64,000 bases of DNA, taken from NCBI GenBank assembly GCA_025602905.1, contig JAHLKI010000020.1:431746-495745 (forward strand). Direction: 5' to 3'. Both the position numbers and the translations under genes were made by a program. Below, in pieces: positions 23,701-35,139 of the stretch. Positions within the stretch are counted from its first letter, which is position 1. Every line of letters starts with the position of its first letter. A model generated the notes under the pieces. That model had not been told where the DNA came from, ran no database searches, and worked only from the letters and a program-made list of their open reading frames with translations. This stretch comes from Phlyctochytrium arcticum (lineage: Eukaryota; Chytridiomycota; Chytridiomycetes; Chytridiales; Chytridiaceae).

Positions 23701-25219
23701 TGCAACTTTTGACATCTAGTCCCTCCTCAGCTACACGGGTTGCGATTAGGAGGTTGATCTTCAAGTCTCTGAAGTCACGTAAGACTGCTTGTTGTTTTGG
23801 GACAGTCATGGAACCTTGTCCAACAAAAACTTCCGAGCGAATATTTTGTAAGTCTCCATCCCGCAAAACTTCATGGAGTAGATACGCATGGCTTCGGCGC
23901 TCCACAAAAACAATTGCACAGAATCCAGCATTTGCTTGATGATTGACTAGAATTTCCAATAGAGTTTCGATTTTATTCGACAACTGGGATGTTCGTCTGT
24001 GTGGTGGTGGGTGTGGGATTTTTCTCAGGTCCTTTTCCAATGACAGAATTTCGCTGGGATCAACAGGGTGCCTGGAGTTTGCTGACCTTCTCTTGAAAGC
24101 CTGTAGGTCGTACTTGACGCTCATCAGGGAACACCACGGCCCCAGCTCATCGTTCCAACTCAAAGCTGTTTGAAATAAATTGTAAACCCTTTCCGGGAGG
24201 ATATGCTTTCTAGCCTCCAAAATTTCGGATAACCCCTTGGGTAGCGGTAAACTTTCGACGTCATACGACACAATAGTCTCTTCCGGTCGTGGCACATAGG
24301 GCCGTACTGCTTCAGGGGCCACCGTAAAGGCCTTCGCAAACAAATTCGCTTCCAGCTGTCTACATATGCTAAATTAACTTTTCAGGAAAAACGCCAGTAG
24401 AAAGGAATAACAAACTGTATAGACTTGATGGTATCTTCCTTAGCAAACACCGGAGAGGCTGTCATTCCTAGAACTCTTGGGCGCTCGTCTGTAGGACAAT
24501 TTTTGTAGTATATCCCCATAATCTGACTGTACGGATGGTGCTTGCGGGCGTGATGACATTCATCCAACACAATTAAGGCCACCTAAGCGCACATTGATTC
24601 ATAAATGCTCTTAGTTACCATATGTTAGCAGACCGTACCTCTCGTAAATGCATATATGCCCCTGCCAGTAAGTTCATGAAAATGTCCGCTGTCATAACCA
24701 TTACATCTGACCCCTCGATCTCCTGTCGCCATTTTTGCAAGGTCCACTAGTGCAGGTGTATGAGAAACACAAAAGACAACTAGTACGGTCAATCGTACCA
24801 TGTTAACGCTCATCCTTCCATAATAGTGATTGACCCGGAGATCAACGTTGTTCCGTACGTACGCCTCTTGTTGACTGACGAGGGCAACTGTGGGCACAAG
24901 CATGATGCTGATTCGCTTATTCCAAAGGGGATCAACTAGGAGTATTACGAGTCAGTGGGGAGTGTTGACCATAGAAACCTGAACATATAAACAAACCATT
25001 TTTTCGCATTTCCTCAACCTCTGCATAATGTTTTATCAAAAGTACTGATATCAAAGTCTGTTTCTCGGTTTCAGCTTCTTTCGCTCGCTAATAGTAATTG
25101 GCATCAACCTTTCCGGAGCCCGTATCCAGTACAGCAATAATGTTGCCATCTTGAGCCTTGTTAAGAAGATCAAGCTGGTATGAACGCGGTACAAGCTGTT
25201 GCAATGCGTTTGAGGTCAT
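20741..25219 (-). CDS. DCL: Dicer-like RNase III
   Basis: Inferred exons are 25219-25109, 25057-24997, 24935-24799, 24746-24639, 24582-24416, 24359-21021 and 20963-20741, giving 1381 residues. The N-terminal DExD/H helicase shows VLDTGSGK|T at intron 1, LVPTVALVSQQ, IVLDECHH, MTASPV, IVFVERRSHA, LIATRVAEEGLDV and YIQSRGRARH. A Dicer dimerization (DUF283-like) region follows near residue 565. RNase III-a is near residue 945 (YERFETLGDSFLK), RNase III-b near 1128 (QRLEFLGDAVLGY, GDVVESLIGAAF), and a dsRNA-binding domain is at the end. I see no clear PAZ domain, as in many fungal Dicers. It would cut dsRNA into small RNAs. The last intron (20964-21020) is 57 nt, in phase and stop-free, with GTACGT and TACTAAC; retention would insert 19 residues just before the dsRBD core. 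Confidence 0.93.
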
Positions 25220-25494
25220 TGCAGGTCATGAACGTTTCTTTTTAAGAAATCGATAGCAGCATATGACCTGGAACAGGCATCTCCATTTCAGCGGCTTGAA
25301 ATGACAGGTCGGAGTACTGTAACGACGGAGTTTTGACAGGCGCCCAGAGCACTGACAGCTCCCATGGGTGGCTGGTTATGCCATTAGTGCGCGATGACAT
25401 CCGCGTTTCCAGTCCCAAAGATCCGCATCGTCGAGCCGTTCCTGGTTCAGGCATCGCTAATTATACTCCCCGCTATTCTGTCACCTACGCAGTC
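25220..25494. promoter_or_regulatory. Divergent promoter, Dicer / PCT1
   Basis: Only 275 bp separate the two start codons, so both promoters lie here. There is no obvious TATA box. Confidence 0.45.
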
Positions 25495-26844
25495 ATGTCA
25501 AGCAACACGCCGAAACGCAAGAGAACAACGAACGCCGATGCTGCCAAACTCCCCGCTGCGGAGCACAGCGTCACCTCGGAGTCTACAACATCCCCTCGAA
25601 CAAAGTCCCGCAAGACAGTTACTTCGAGCCCATCTCCCCAGAAAGACATCAAAAATGGTGCAGGAGAAACTGGTGCGGAATTGGCAGCAAGCATGGTGGA
25701 TGCCTCGAGGGTAGGAGAGAGTGGACTTCCTGCCAACTTGGTACCTCCGCCCACAGATCGCCCTGTGCGGATTTACTCTGACGGAATTTGGGATTTGTTC
25801 CATTTTGGTCATGCAAAGGCTCTGGAACAAGCCAAAAAAATATTCCCCAATGTAGAACTTCTTGTTGGAGGTACGTTTGCCCGTTTTCGAATTGTGTATA
25901 CCGGTGAAAACGAAAACTAACGTACCCAAAGTATGCAATGACGAGCTTACTCACAAGAAGAAGGGTAAAACGGTCATGAAAGATACAGAGCGATATGAAT
26001 CCCTTCGCCATTGTAAATGGGTCGATCATGTCATTGAAGATGCACCCTGGGTCATTGATCAAGAGTTTCTCGACAAGCATCGCATTGACTACATTGCGCA
26101 TGACGACATTCCATATGCCAGCGCCGATCACGACGATGTTTATGCATTCGTTAAAAATGCTGGGCGATTCTTGCCCACCAGACGTACAGACGGTGTCAGC
26201 ACCAGTGATTTGATCACTCGTATTGTGCGTGACTATGATGCTTATGTTCGTCGTAACCTGGAAAGAGGAATTAGTCCTAAAGATCTCAACATCGGATACT
26301 TTAAGGTTCGTTTTCTTGTTACGCAAAAAGTTGACTGCATTGGTGTTGGCGAGTATTAAATGGAAACAAATCCACGCAGGAAAAGGAGATTCGCATGAAA
26401 TCGCGAATCGATACGGTGAAAAAATCACTCCAAAATAGGATTCAAGCTGGCGAGAGTAGCATTCGCCGCAACTGGGAAGATACAAAAAATGATCTTCCTG
26501 GAAAGTGGAAGTCTACGCTTGATCATTGGGAGGATATCAGCGCTGACCTCATGCGTGGCTTTATTGCCATGTTCGGACAGGACGGTTTGGTAAGGAAGAG
26601 TGAGCTCACGCTAATCCGACTGCACTAACAGAACTCACAGCCCCGAATCTTGTTTCGGCGCCGGACAGGGAGTGGCGACAGTTCACCAGCTTCATCGCCA
26701 GGAGAATCTCCTCGCCGTCGTTGGTTTTTCGGAACGCCAGAGGATGAGGAATATGAAAAGGTTGAGAATGAGGATGAGGATGAGCAAGACCTCAATGATG
26801 ACGAAATGGATAGCGAGCCGACGGAGAAACCCATGGCAGTGTAG
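25495..26844 (+). CDS. PCT1: Choline-phosphate cytidylyltransferase
   Basis: Inferred exons are 25495-25870, 25932-26305, 26380-26589 and 26641-26844, giving 387 residues. The catalytic core has [20 protein letters not shown] with the HXGH nucleotide-binding motif, [12 protein letters not shown], and [19 protein letters not shown], the RTXGVSTT-type motif. An amphipathic region ([17 protein letters not shown] and beyond) matches the membrane-binding helix of the family. A Ser-rich, then acidic, C-terminal tail follows. The enzyme makes CDP-choline, the rate-limiting step of the Kennedy route to phosphatidylcholine. The N-terminal ~90 residues are Ser/Thr/Lys-rich, as in other fungal homologues. 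It converges on the phospholipid methyltransferase gene. Confidence 0.95.
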
Positions 26845-27047
26845 TGTAGTGTTTTGACAATTTCAGTTACCATGTTATAGTGATCAAATCTCATATTTTT
26901 TGATTGGATACCGAGCGAGCGCCTATGCGCGTTACCATTCCATACAAGGGGCTGAGTGCAGTATCAGTGTCTTCAATTGCGTAGAATAAATATCGGGCCA
27001 AACTCCAGCAAAAGTACATTTAGCATGCAAATTTCCAAAGTTATGCC

Positions 27048-28109
27048 CTAAAGTTCCTTGCGTGTGCGACCGACCTTCTTGGCCTTCTTTGCAGGCACAA
27101 CAGGAGGGCGCTTGCTGTAAATATCGTTCATGAAGGGACCTTCCAGTGCTTTGACGGAAATATAGAAGACAACGGCCATTGTCAGGGTGAGTACTATAAT
27201 GCAAGGGATTATCCGTTAGACTTGCAGTAGCGATCAATTATACCGGTGCACTTACTGTATCCATGCAGCGACTGATGTTTAACCGCGTAACCCAAGAGAG
27301 CAGCTGTTGTGCCCACGTACTGAGGGTCATTGAACAGACGGTATGGGCCGGTGGTCACTGGCGCGTCCATGAGGTATCCGAATGCAATTCCATTATACAT
27401 ATGCTTCACACCGAGAGCCTATAATTTGTAGTCATATAAGATAAAAATATCCCGTTTGAGTGGTATGTATGAGACTGTACCTTCAAAGTCCAAAGGTTCA
27501 ACAAAATTCCAAAGACAATAAGGGAATGCCCAAAGAAGATAGCGCCAGGGCGAGACAACAAGACGAGCTGTTTAAAATTAGGCAGATATTCTGGAGCGTA
27601 CTAATAAAGATGGTAGACATACTGAGTTTGTGTCACTCTCAATAGCCTCCATCAAGTAATGGTCGCGAACTAGAGCAGAGAGAACAAGGTAGCCCGCATA
27701 AAGGTAAATAGCCAATCCACGAAAGATCTACCGCCAGAGAAGTTAATGACTTTACCGGGCAATACAAACAAGTTTTAAATCTTACCTTTGTCAGAATACG
27801 TGTGTGGTGCTCAAGGAACGCAGTGATGTTATAGTTTGCGACGTGCAGGGCGATGGCGGCCATTGCAACATACAAAATGGGCGTTCCCGTAAATCGTGGC
27901 AAGGCACTCTCGAATTTTTCAGCGTACTCGAAGGCGGGCACAAGGACAGGAGCTGCCAAGTGACGGAGATCACCGACTTTGTCAAAGATGGTATTCAAAA
28001 TAGGGGCGGTAACAGCATCGAGTTGGTCGAGGTAGGGACCGGTAAGTTGTGCTACTTTATGAAGGTGGGGGTAGAGCGGGGCAAGGATATCTGTGGCGTT
28101 GTGGGCCAT
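27048..28109 (-). CDS. OPI3: Phospholipid N-methyltransferase (PEMT/Opi3 type)
   Basis: Inferred exons are 28109-27786, 27727-27623, 27567-27481, 27418-27256 and 27193-27048, giving 274 residues; introns are 55-62 bp. Family motifs: YNITAFLEHHTRILTKIFRG, SRPGAIFFGHSLIVFG, TLKALGVKHMYNGIAFGYLM with DAPVT, and RLFNDPQYVGTTAALLGYA, the S-adenosylmethionine-binding region. There are several membrane helices, and a Lys-rich C-terminus (PAKKAKKVGR) suits ER retention. It methylates mono- and dimethyl-phosphatidylethanolamine to phosphatidylcholine. At 274 residues it is about 70 longer than yeast Opi3, because of an N-terminal extension rich in Leu/Ala and predicted helical. Its 3' end is 203 bp from that of PCT1, so both routes to phosphatidylcholine meet here. 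Confidence 0.9.
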
Positions 28110-28280
28110 GGTGATGGGGTTCCTGTGTGAAATGCAAAAGTCTGAGGACAATGATCTCTTTGTTGTCGTCGTCACTTTCAAGATGTCCGTCCGTTGTGCA
28201 ACCTTGCTGTGCCGCCTATGGTTTCTCATATGGCAGCTGTTGTCATTGGAAATTTTGGAAAGTATAGACAAAAACAAAGC
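28110..28280. promoter_or_regulatory. Divergent promoter, methyltransferase / WDR53
   Basis: These 171 bp separate the two start codons and must hold both promoters and leaders. Confidence 0.4.
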
Positions 28281-29675
28281 ATGAGCTCGCAGCGAGAAAG
28301 ACCACCAGCCATAACGTTGAGAGGGCATAAGGAACCTGTGATATCCATTGCCGCACCCCCTTCTGCAAACTCATTACGGTTGGCCTCCGGGGCAGAAGAC
28401 GGAACCGCCAGAATTTGGTAAATTGTGCTTGCAAATTCATGTATCCTGGAACGATTAACAGTTTCAAATAGGGATCTTACATCCCAAAGATGTATCCAAG
28501 GACTGAAAGGATTTGCTTCTGGCTCCGAGGTGTCTAGTTTGACCTTTGCCGACGAAAACTTATTGTATGCTGCTGCCGGTGTGGAAGTGAGTTTGTTTAT
28601 ACTCACCGCATAGACTTTTTCCAGCTGACTTTTGACGCTACCCAGGTCCGACTTTTTGATTTACGAACTCCTTCTTTGGTGTTGACCCAGTCAAACATTG
28701 TGGGGCCAGTTGCAACGGATGAGATAAATAGTGTGGGTGTGCAATTGACGGGCATCTTGAAGACATTTGAATTAACGAAGAGGATTTGGACAGATTGCGA
28801 TCAACAAACAACAAACTCAGCTAGCATCAGCATCAGATAGTGGTGAAGTTTCTGTTATTGATTTGCGGACACTTCGCCCGTTCAAACGCCTTCGATCATC
28901 CCACTCATCTGTAAGGACCCCCCTTGTCGTTACCATTCCCACTTTTTTTTGACTGGGGCCAAAACCGAAACAGTTAGCAACTTGTGTGGCTTTCCGATCT
29001 ACCAAACCATGGGAACTTTGGAGTGGAGCAATGGATAGTACGCTAATCCGCTGGGATTACTCCAAAGGCTCTGCAGTTGAGACCATCGACATGGGTATGC
29101 TGTAACTTACGGGATGTCGAGAGTTCCGGTTTTGTTTACATTCTCCAATAGCTGCAGCAGAGTCTGTAAGTGCAGCACAGTCAATCAATCCACCATTTGT
29201 GCATTGTATGGCATTTTCGGAAGATGCACGTATATTGGCCGCTGGGTTCGGGGACGGTAATTTGGCCCTACTTCAGGATGTGAAGAAGGGAAAGACAGTG
29301 ACTTCTCAGGTGGAGCGAGTGGAAGCGCACAGTTGGAGCGTGACGTGTCTGTAAGTCAAAATCCTCCGTTACCTCGTTACTTTAAGTACTCATCGCCCAT
29401 GGACCAGGCAATTTCCAACTATTAACGGCACACCTACTGTGTTTACTGCTAGTCTAGATGGAACCTTGGCGCGATGGTCGGTCAATTCTACGGACAAGTT
29501 GTCACCATCACTCGATGAACGAATAAACATTCATCGGAAGGCCAATTGTCTTCTTCTACTGAAGAACTCACACTCTCAGGCTTCGAGGCACTTTGCCTGT
29601 ATTGGAGGGTCACTTTTGGACGGATCATCAATCGCCGGAATGGCCAGCGGCGATATTGAACTCTACGCTATATGA
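28281..29675 (+). CDS. WDR53: WD40 protein, WDR53 homologue
   Basis: Inferred exons are 28281-28417, 28472-28586, 28646-28732, 28794-28910, 28974-29094, 29152-29350 and 29408-29675, giving 347 residues. Introns are 54-63 bp and all keep phase. WD40 repeats start with TLRGHKEPVISIA...GTARIWD. The middle section (DEINSIAINKQQTQLASASD, SGEVSVIDL, SSLATCVAFRSTKPWEL, SGAMDSTLIRWD, SINPPFVHCMAFS) follows WDR53 order closely, including EIN-LASADDSG and the NPPFVH-type segment. WDR53 is known as a DDB1-CUL4-associated WD protein. A role as substrate receptor in this fungus is inferred only from the family. Confidence 0.85.
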
Positions 29676-29782
29676 GCACAGTTCCCCGAAACTAAGTATG
29701 TACACATTTGGTCATTGCAAGATCCGAAGCAGATGGAATAATGTAGGGTATACAAAAACCTGAATGGTGTCAGTGATAAATA

Positions 29783-30987
29783 CTAATCAGACATATCCAG
29801 CGAGTCGTTCGGATCGATCGTTGGAACGCTTGGGAAATCAGGGATTTCTACAGATCCCTGTCGACTTCGAGAGGACTGTCTTGACCGTCGCGGACCGTTA
29901 CTCCCCGCTGCACCCGGGGCTGCACGCGCTATCCTTTGACGGGATGAGCTGCGTTTCTGCTGTACCACGCGCTTGCGAGGCGAAGACCTCTCCGGCTCTA
30001 CTTTGGGGGCGCGAGGCTTGGCCGCTACCGAGCGCGGTGCACGGTAGTCCTTGTCCTTAGAAACCAGGTCCTCGTCGTCATCACTAGACTCATGGGAAGC
30101 CTCAAAGTCATCAATGTCCGAGATGTGCGCTGTGGTTACACTTGTTGTGACAGTCGACTGTTGAACAGACTGGGAGACGGAGGGATTAATGAATTCTGTG
30201 GCAAATGACATTAGACTTTGCGGTTGCGACGGTTGTGGCTGTTGTTGTTGCTTATGAAACGCAAGCTGACCCTGCAGGATAACGTTTAGTCTACTTATAG
30301 CGATCAAATTCTGTGTTTTAAAACTTACCGTGAGCATAACTTGAACTAGAGTGTAACGGACTGATTCAAACGCGCGCTGTCCCCATCTGACAATCATTTG
30401 CCTGGCAGCAGCCTGAGCTTGAATCATTGCATCGTCAATATCTCCCTCATGCTTCGCCAAAGTTGGTTGCAAGAAATTTTTGTATAAATACAGCGATCCC
30501 TGAGAGAAGGTAATGGCGAAATTTCAGGTCTGGGCTATAGTATGTGAAAATAACAAGCTCTACCTGCGAGTACGGAAGGACGAGCCAGAGAATGATAAGC
30601 AATTTGAATTCGTAATATAATGGCACCCTATGTTCAACACTCAGTGGGGAGGTCTGTATACTTGAAGAGACCCAGTATCACTTACCAAAACAAGAGAGTA
30701 TCGCCTGCTATTTCAGCTATCGTAAAGGATGCCATGACGATCCAATGTATCAGCCATCGGTCCAGTTCCACCATATCCCGAGCTTTAACAGCCTTCTCGC
30801 AGGTCAGATACATCTTGAGACTTGTATAACGAATGGAAATACCTTGTAGGATAGATATGCTGGATAGACATAACCCATCAGGTTTCTGCGATGAAGATTT
30901 ATTCGTCTTCAGCTATTCTAATGAGAGGTGCGTGGGCCCAGGGTGTACTCACCCCAACAACCGCGAAAATATATACACAAAAACCAT
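29783..30987 (-). CDS. ER-shaping TB2/DP1/HVA22 (REEP/Yop1-like) protein
   Basis: Inferred exons are 30987-30953, 30885-30843, 30792-30686, 30627-30564, 30499-30329 and 30271-29783, giving 302 residues. The REEP pattern is clear: a short N-terminus, GYVYPAYLSYKAVK, a WLIHWIV...EIAGDTLLFW helix, VPLYYEFKLLIILWLVLPYS, and GSLYLYKNFLQPTLAKHEGD. These are hairpin membrane helices followed by an amphipathic helix. The C-terminal ~150 residues are polar, Ser/Arg-rich and Gln-rich, without family features, as in longer REEP3/4 types. It should tubulate ER membrane. The intron at 30272-30328 (57 nt; GTAAGT, GACTAAAC, CTGCAG) is in phase and stop-free, so a retained form would stay in frame with 19 extra residues. 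Confidence 0.9.
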
Positions 30988-31496
30988 GCTAGACTACTGA
31001 CTACTTTTATGAAATAGCTACTCGTGTACCCGGCCGACAGAGTCGATAACTTTGGTTGCTTTCCGACGCTGTTTGCCTGCTACAGGTGTTCCTGATGCTG
31101 CAGTGATGCCACATACGAACAACCAACTCATAAAAGTGGTGGCGGAGAGCCGCTTACGCATGTTCATTTACCCTTTTTGAACAACACGCGGGTATAAAAG
31201 GCGCGAGCGTACTGCGCGCAAGGTTCGCTTTCTCCCCAGCATCCCGCCGGACCTCTCTCATCTCTCTATTGTGCGGCACCCAGCTTGCTGTGGAAGCCCG
31301 ATCATCTGTGCTTTCTCGACAAGGATCCATCACATAGGCGCTGTAGCCTTGAACCGCGAGTCTCTCCACTACTCCTCATCCACGCTCGTCCGATCGTATT
31401 TCGAACACTGGCACTGAGCGGAGGAGTGGCGTCAGTTTATGTGACGCCTGCAGTCTGACCCCCCGGCTTCCCAACTTTTGTTTGTGGCTACCTCGT
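30988..31496. other. Upstream region of the REEP-like gene
   Basis: No gene is visible. A TATAAAAG stands on the plus strand at about 31193, without a convincing reading frame after it. Confidence 0.4.
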
Positions 31497-32163
31497 TTAC
31501 TTATCCGTGCTGCTGCCGGCCGTGTCTCCCTTTGGGTCGAGACCACGGTGGTATGTACGTGTGTAAGGGCTTGGCAAGTATGGACAAAGAGGAGAACCTA
31601 ACCCTAAGTATTCCTCAAGGCGTCTGCAGTCTGTCGATCGAGTGCCAGTGGTGATGTGACTAACTCCTGCTGGAAGTCTCTCCACAGACTCCGTCTTGTC
31701 AGCCGGATTTTTCAAGTGAATTATCCGCGTTGAATCCTCCAGTTTTTTTGGGATCTTTCCTTTGACTGGGTCCCTGTGGCTGTCATCTGTGACCGCTACA
31801 GTGGAAACAAAATAAAGAAGGTCTTTGGTCACTGCGATAGGAGAGTCTCGTGGTTTTCTTTCAACGATGGGATGAAAGAGTGTGATGCTTTCGGTTTGCT
31901 GGCGGAACTGTGAGCTTGTACGGATTGCCCGCGAGGGGTAGCGCAGTGTAGCCAAAAGGAGACGTGGTAAATTCTTGAAATAGGCCTGCGTCAGCGTTTC
32001 GTGCGTGTTCCTTTATCTTCACTGGCTTCTCGATACTCTCGTGCGCGTTGACAATCCCAGCACCTGATCCCGTATATATATCCGCAGCATTCCTGGAGAA
32101 AGTCTTCGGATGAGTAGAGTTGAGAGGGCCATACCTTTCATAGGTAGGGACGTAATTTCCCAT
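31497..32163 (-). pseudogene. Possible subtilase C-terminal remnant
   Basis: Two overlapping minus-strand frames look coding. The first (32163-31861) includes NAADIYTGSGAGIVNAHES, like the GAGLVNAYNA segment just after the catalytic serine domain of fungal S8 subtilases. The second (31955-31497, shifted frame) includes STRIIHLKNPADKTESVE and LPAGVSH, like the following beta-domain (TFTLTNP...TVTYxLSHxPAG). No catalytic Asp, His or Ser segment lies upstream. The frame break and missing catalytic part make this a degraded fragment at best. The resemblance is from memory of family patterns and should be treated as weak. Confidence 0.3.
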
Positions 32164-32306
32164 TCATTTTTATCCTCTTAATTTTCTTGACTGTCGTGAT
32201 CTAATATCATCCACCCATCAATTTGCGGGTTGGTTGCATTACATCGCGTCTTTCAATGAAATTGACGGGTACAAAATTGACTTTATGTACATTATATTTC
32301 CCGCTT

Positions 32307-34622
32307 CTAAAAAAGACCTTTCAATCCCTTCTTATTCACTTTCCCCATTGCGTTTCGTGGTAGCTCGTTGACAAATTTCCATTTCTTAGGTATTTTGTAA
32401 GGCGCCAACCGAGCATGTAGGAACGTCTTGAGTTCCTCTCCCGTCAGCGTCTGGCCCTGGATGGTAGTTAGACACCAAATCATTGCCACCAGAAGCAGCA
32501 GCAATCCTCACTGGCTGAGGTACAATCATCGCAGCAACAATCTCGCCCCATTCTTCACTTGGCAATCCCAACACTGCAACGTCGTGAACGCTTTTGTGCT
32601 CCAGGATCTCACGTTCAATGTCCAGAGCCGAAACCTGGTCATGCGGGTCAAGTCAGCCGTTGGACTATCAGGTCGAGTCAACATTACGTACTTTGAATCC
32701 TCCAGTTTTGATGATATCCACGCTGGCTCGCCCAAGGATTCGATACACGCCCTGCTTGTCCACAGATACGATATCCCCAGTTTTGAACCTAGAGTATTGT
32801 TGATTCAACCCCATCAATTATTTTTTTTGGCCATTTCCGATTCTTCAGTTTGTAAACTGACCATCCGTCCTCATCCATTTCTTTACGAGTTGCTTCTGGC
32901 TTGTTCCAATATTCCCTGAACACTTGCGGTCCTTTGATATATAGTTCGCCAGAAACGTCTGGATCTAAAATAGGGCGATGGTCTTCTGAGAGAATCCGAG
33001 TTTGGACTTGCGGAAAGGGGTGCCCAACTGTTCCCTGGAAATAAGGCAATGTCAATATGCCATGGATCAGAATAGGCGGACACACGACGCGAACGTACGG
33101 GGATGCGAGGACCATCATACGGGTTGCCTAGAGCCATGCCGATTTCGGTCATTCCGTACCTACAACTTTGATTTAGAAGCTGTTTGACAAACACTTGGTT
33201 TGAAAGCCTTACCGTTCTAGCAAGCGATGCCCACTAATTTCCTCCCACTCGGCAAATATGGATTCGGGGAGAGCAGCCGATCCACTGACCATCAGTCGGA
33301 ACTGTTGACAAGATTTTCGTGCCCGGGTCTGTTTCTCGGCGTCAAACCCACGATATGCGGAAATCAACTTGGCTGTGTATTTGGTTTAGTTTTTTCATCG
33401 TCAGTGTTGCGATGACAGGAGTATCGCAAACTTACAGTAGATGGTTGGCACTGCCATGAAGACGGTCAGATCCTGCTTGGGGTCCATCCAGCGAGCCCAG
33501 ACGGCTTCTGCATTGAAAGGATCGAGAAACTCGCATGTGGCGCCAACATGGAGTGGGCAGGTAAGTGCCTAGAACAGTCAAAAGATCGGTTATCGCAAGA
33601 CCTGCTTGACAAGTTTCGTAGTTACATTGATCACACCCTGCAAAGTGATGTTTGAGTGAAAAGTTGGCGCATCAATTCATTGTATGATTCTCACATGAAC
33701 GTGGTGCAAGGGCAAGACATGGAGGATACGATCCTTATTTGTCCACTTCCAAGCTTGAACCAACGACTCAATTTGCGCAGCAGTGTTTGCATGTGTCGTT
33801 AGGACTCCTTTTGGCTTTCCTGAGAAAACGGGTCGGCACATACCGCTGGTGGAAGAGGGTTGATGTGGCAACATACATACCAGTCGTTCCGCTTGTGTAT
33901 ATGATTTGGGCTGGGGTGTCCAAACTTATGTCTTCGGTTTCGAGTGCTTCCCCTGATCGACTACCCACGTCAGCAGGCTTGTGGTACATTCTTGGCCTGA
34001 TTGCTACATACCACCATTCGCTCTCCAGGATCTGGGCATATCTGACAACTCGATGAACTTGACCGCTTTCACGGACTCTTCTTTCCTCAATCTGGAAATC
34101 TGCTCCGCGAATGCTGGGTGGTATAGGACAGTATCGCTTTGCGAATCTGTGATGGTGTAGGCGAGTTCTGGGGCGGGGTGCGATGTACCTGCAGATCACC
34201 CATGTCAATGTAATGAAAGTGGTCGAAATTTCAGAGCAAACCTTACAAAGAGGCACGGCGGTCAGACCAGCTGCCCAGATCCCCCATTGCGAGGCGACAT
34301 ATTCATAGCTACGAGGCTGGAGGAATGCGATGCGGCGGTCTTTTGACGTCGTCCTATAAATGTACACATGTTAGCTGAACTCTATTTCTTCATTCCTCGT
34401 GACGGGCCTCACGAACCGTTGATGTAATTGGGTCTTGACATTCAGCGCATCCTCCAGCAATTGGCCATATGCGTATTCATGTCCTTTGGAAACTATTGCC
34501 GTTCTTGTAGGTGCACTCTCTGCGGCTTCGAACAACGGCAGAGAAGGCAACGTTCTCGTTGAAAGCAACCTCACTTTGAGAGGACAAGGCGTCAACCGGC
34601 GCACATGCTTGATGCAGATCAT
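32307..34622 (-). CDS. ACSF3: Mitochondrial malonyl/acyl-CoA synthetase, ACSF3 type
   Basis: Thirteen inferred exons: 34622-34417, 34353-34247, 34188-34012, 33952-33881, 33819-33695, 33637-33626, 33568-33436, 33372-33213, 33159-33099, 33034-32862, 32788-32692, 32634-32512 and 32456-32307, giving 531 residues with all phases consistent. The Arg-rich, Ser-rich N-terminus ([20 protein letters not shown]) suits mitochondrial import. AMP-binding signatures: [91 protein letters not shown] and [12 protein letters not shown] with the catalytic lysine. The family activates malonate or methylmalonate to the CoA ester for mitochondrial fatty acid synthesis. Exon 6 is only 12 nt and encodes GVIN of the conserved HHVHGxxN segment. 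Confidence 0.93.
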
Positions 34623-35139
34623 AGTGGTGGCAGGGTATATGGTAGAGACTTAAGCTAATGAGCAGATACTTTTGCCGTTGTCAGTCCTGCAAATGTCAAT
34701 GGCGAGTAGGACGAAGTGCACAAGCCGGAACGAAAACCATGTGTGACCAATATCCACTTGGGACCTTTCTCAGATGTACATTACAGGTTACGCCGTTACG
34801 GACAGCTGTAAATCAGGAACTTATAATGGATCTCCAAAAGCCAGGTGCATTCCCCGGTGCATTCCGTACCCTTGCTGGCTGGAACTTTCAACCCTCTTTA
34901 CATATGCCTTGCGTGCATTTCTGCAATGGCAGATCCCTTCAATGTTTTTTTCCCGGACGTCTTGCATTGGTCCAGGAATCGATCTTTGTTCAAGAATCAA
35001 CTCCGGCCGTTCGGGCATGACGATCTTTGTGTAACCCTGAAATCACACCAGTGGGAACGTTTCAGGAACGTTTCGAGCAACTCGCAACTCCCAAACTTCT
35101 CGAACTCAGACTAATCTATACTTCGAAAAAGCATTCGCC
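34623..35139. promoter_or_regulatory. Divergent intergenic region, ACSF3 / GLO1
   Basis: These 517 bp lie between two divergent genes. I see no coding sequence and no clear TATA box. Confidence 0.35.
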
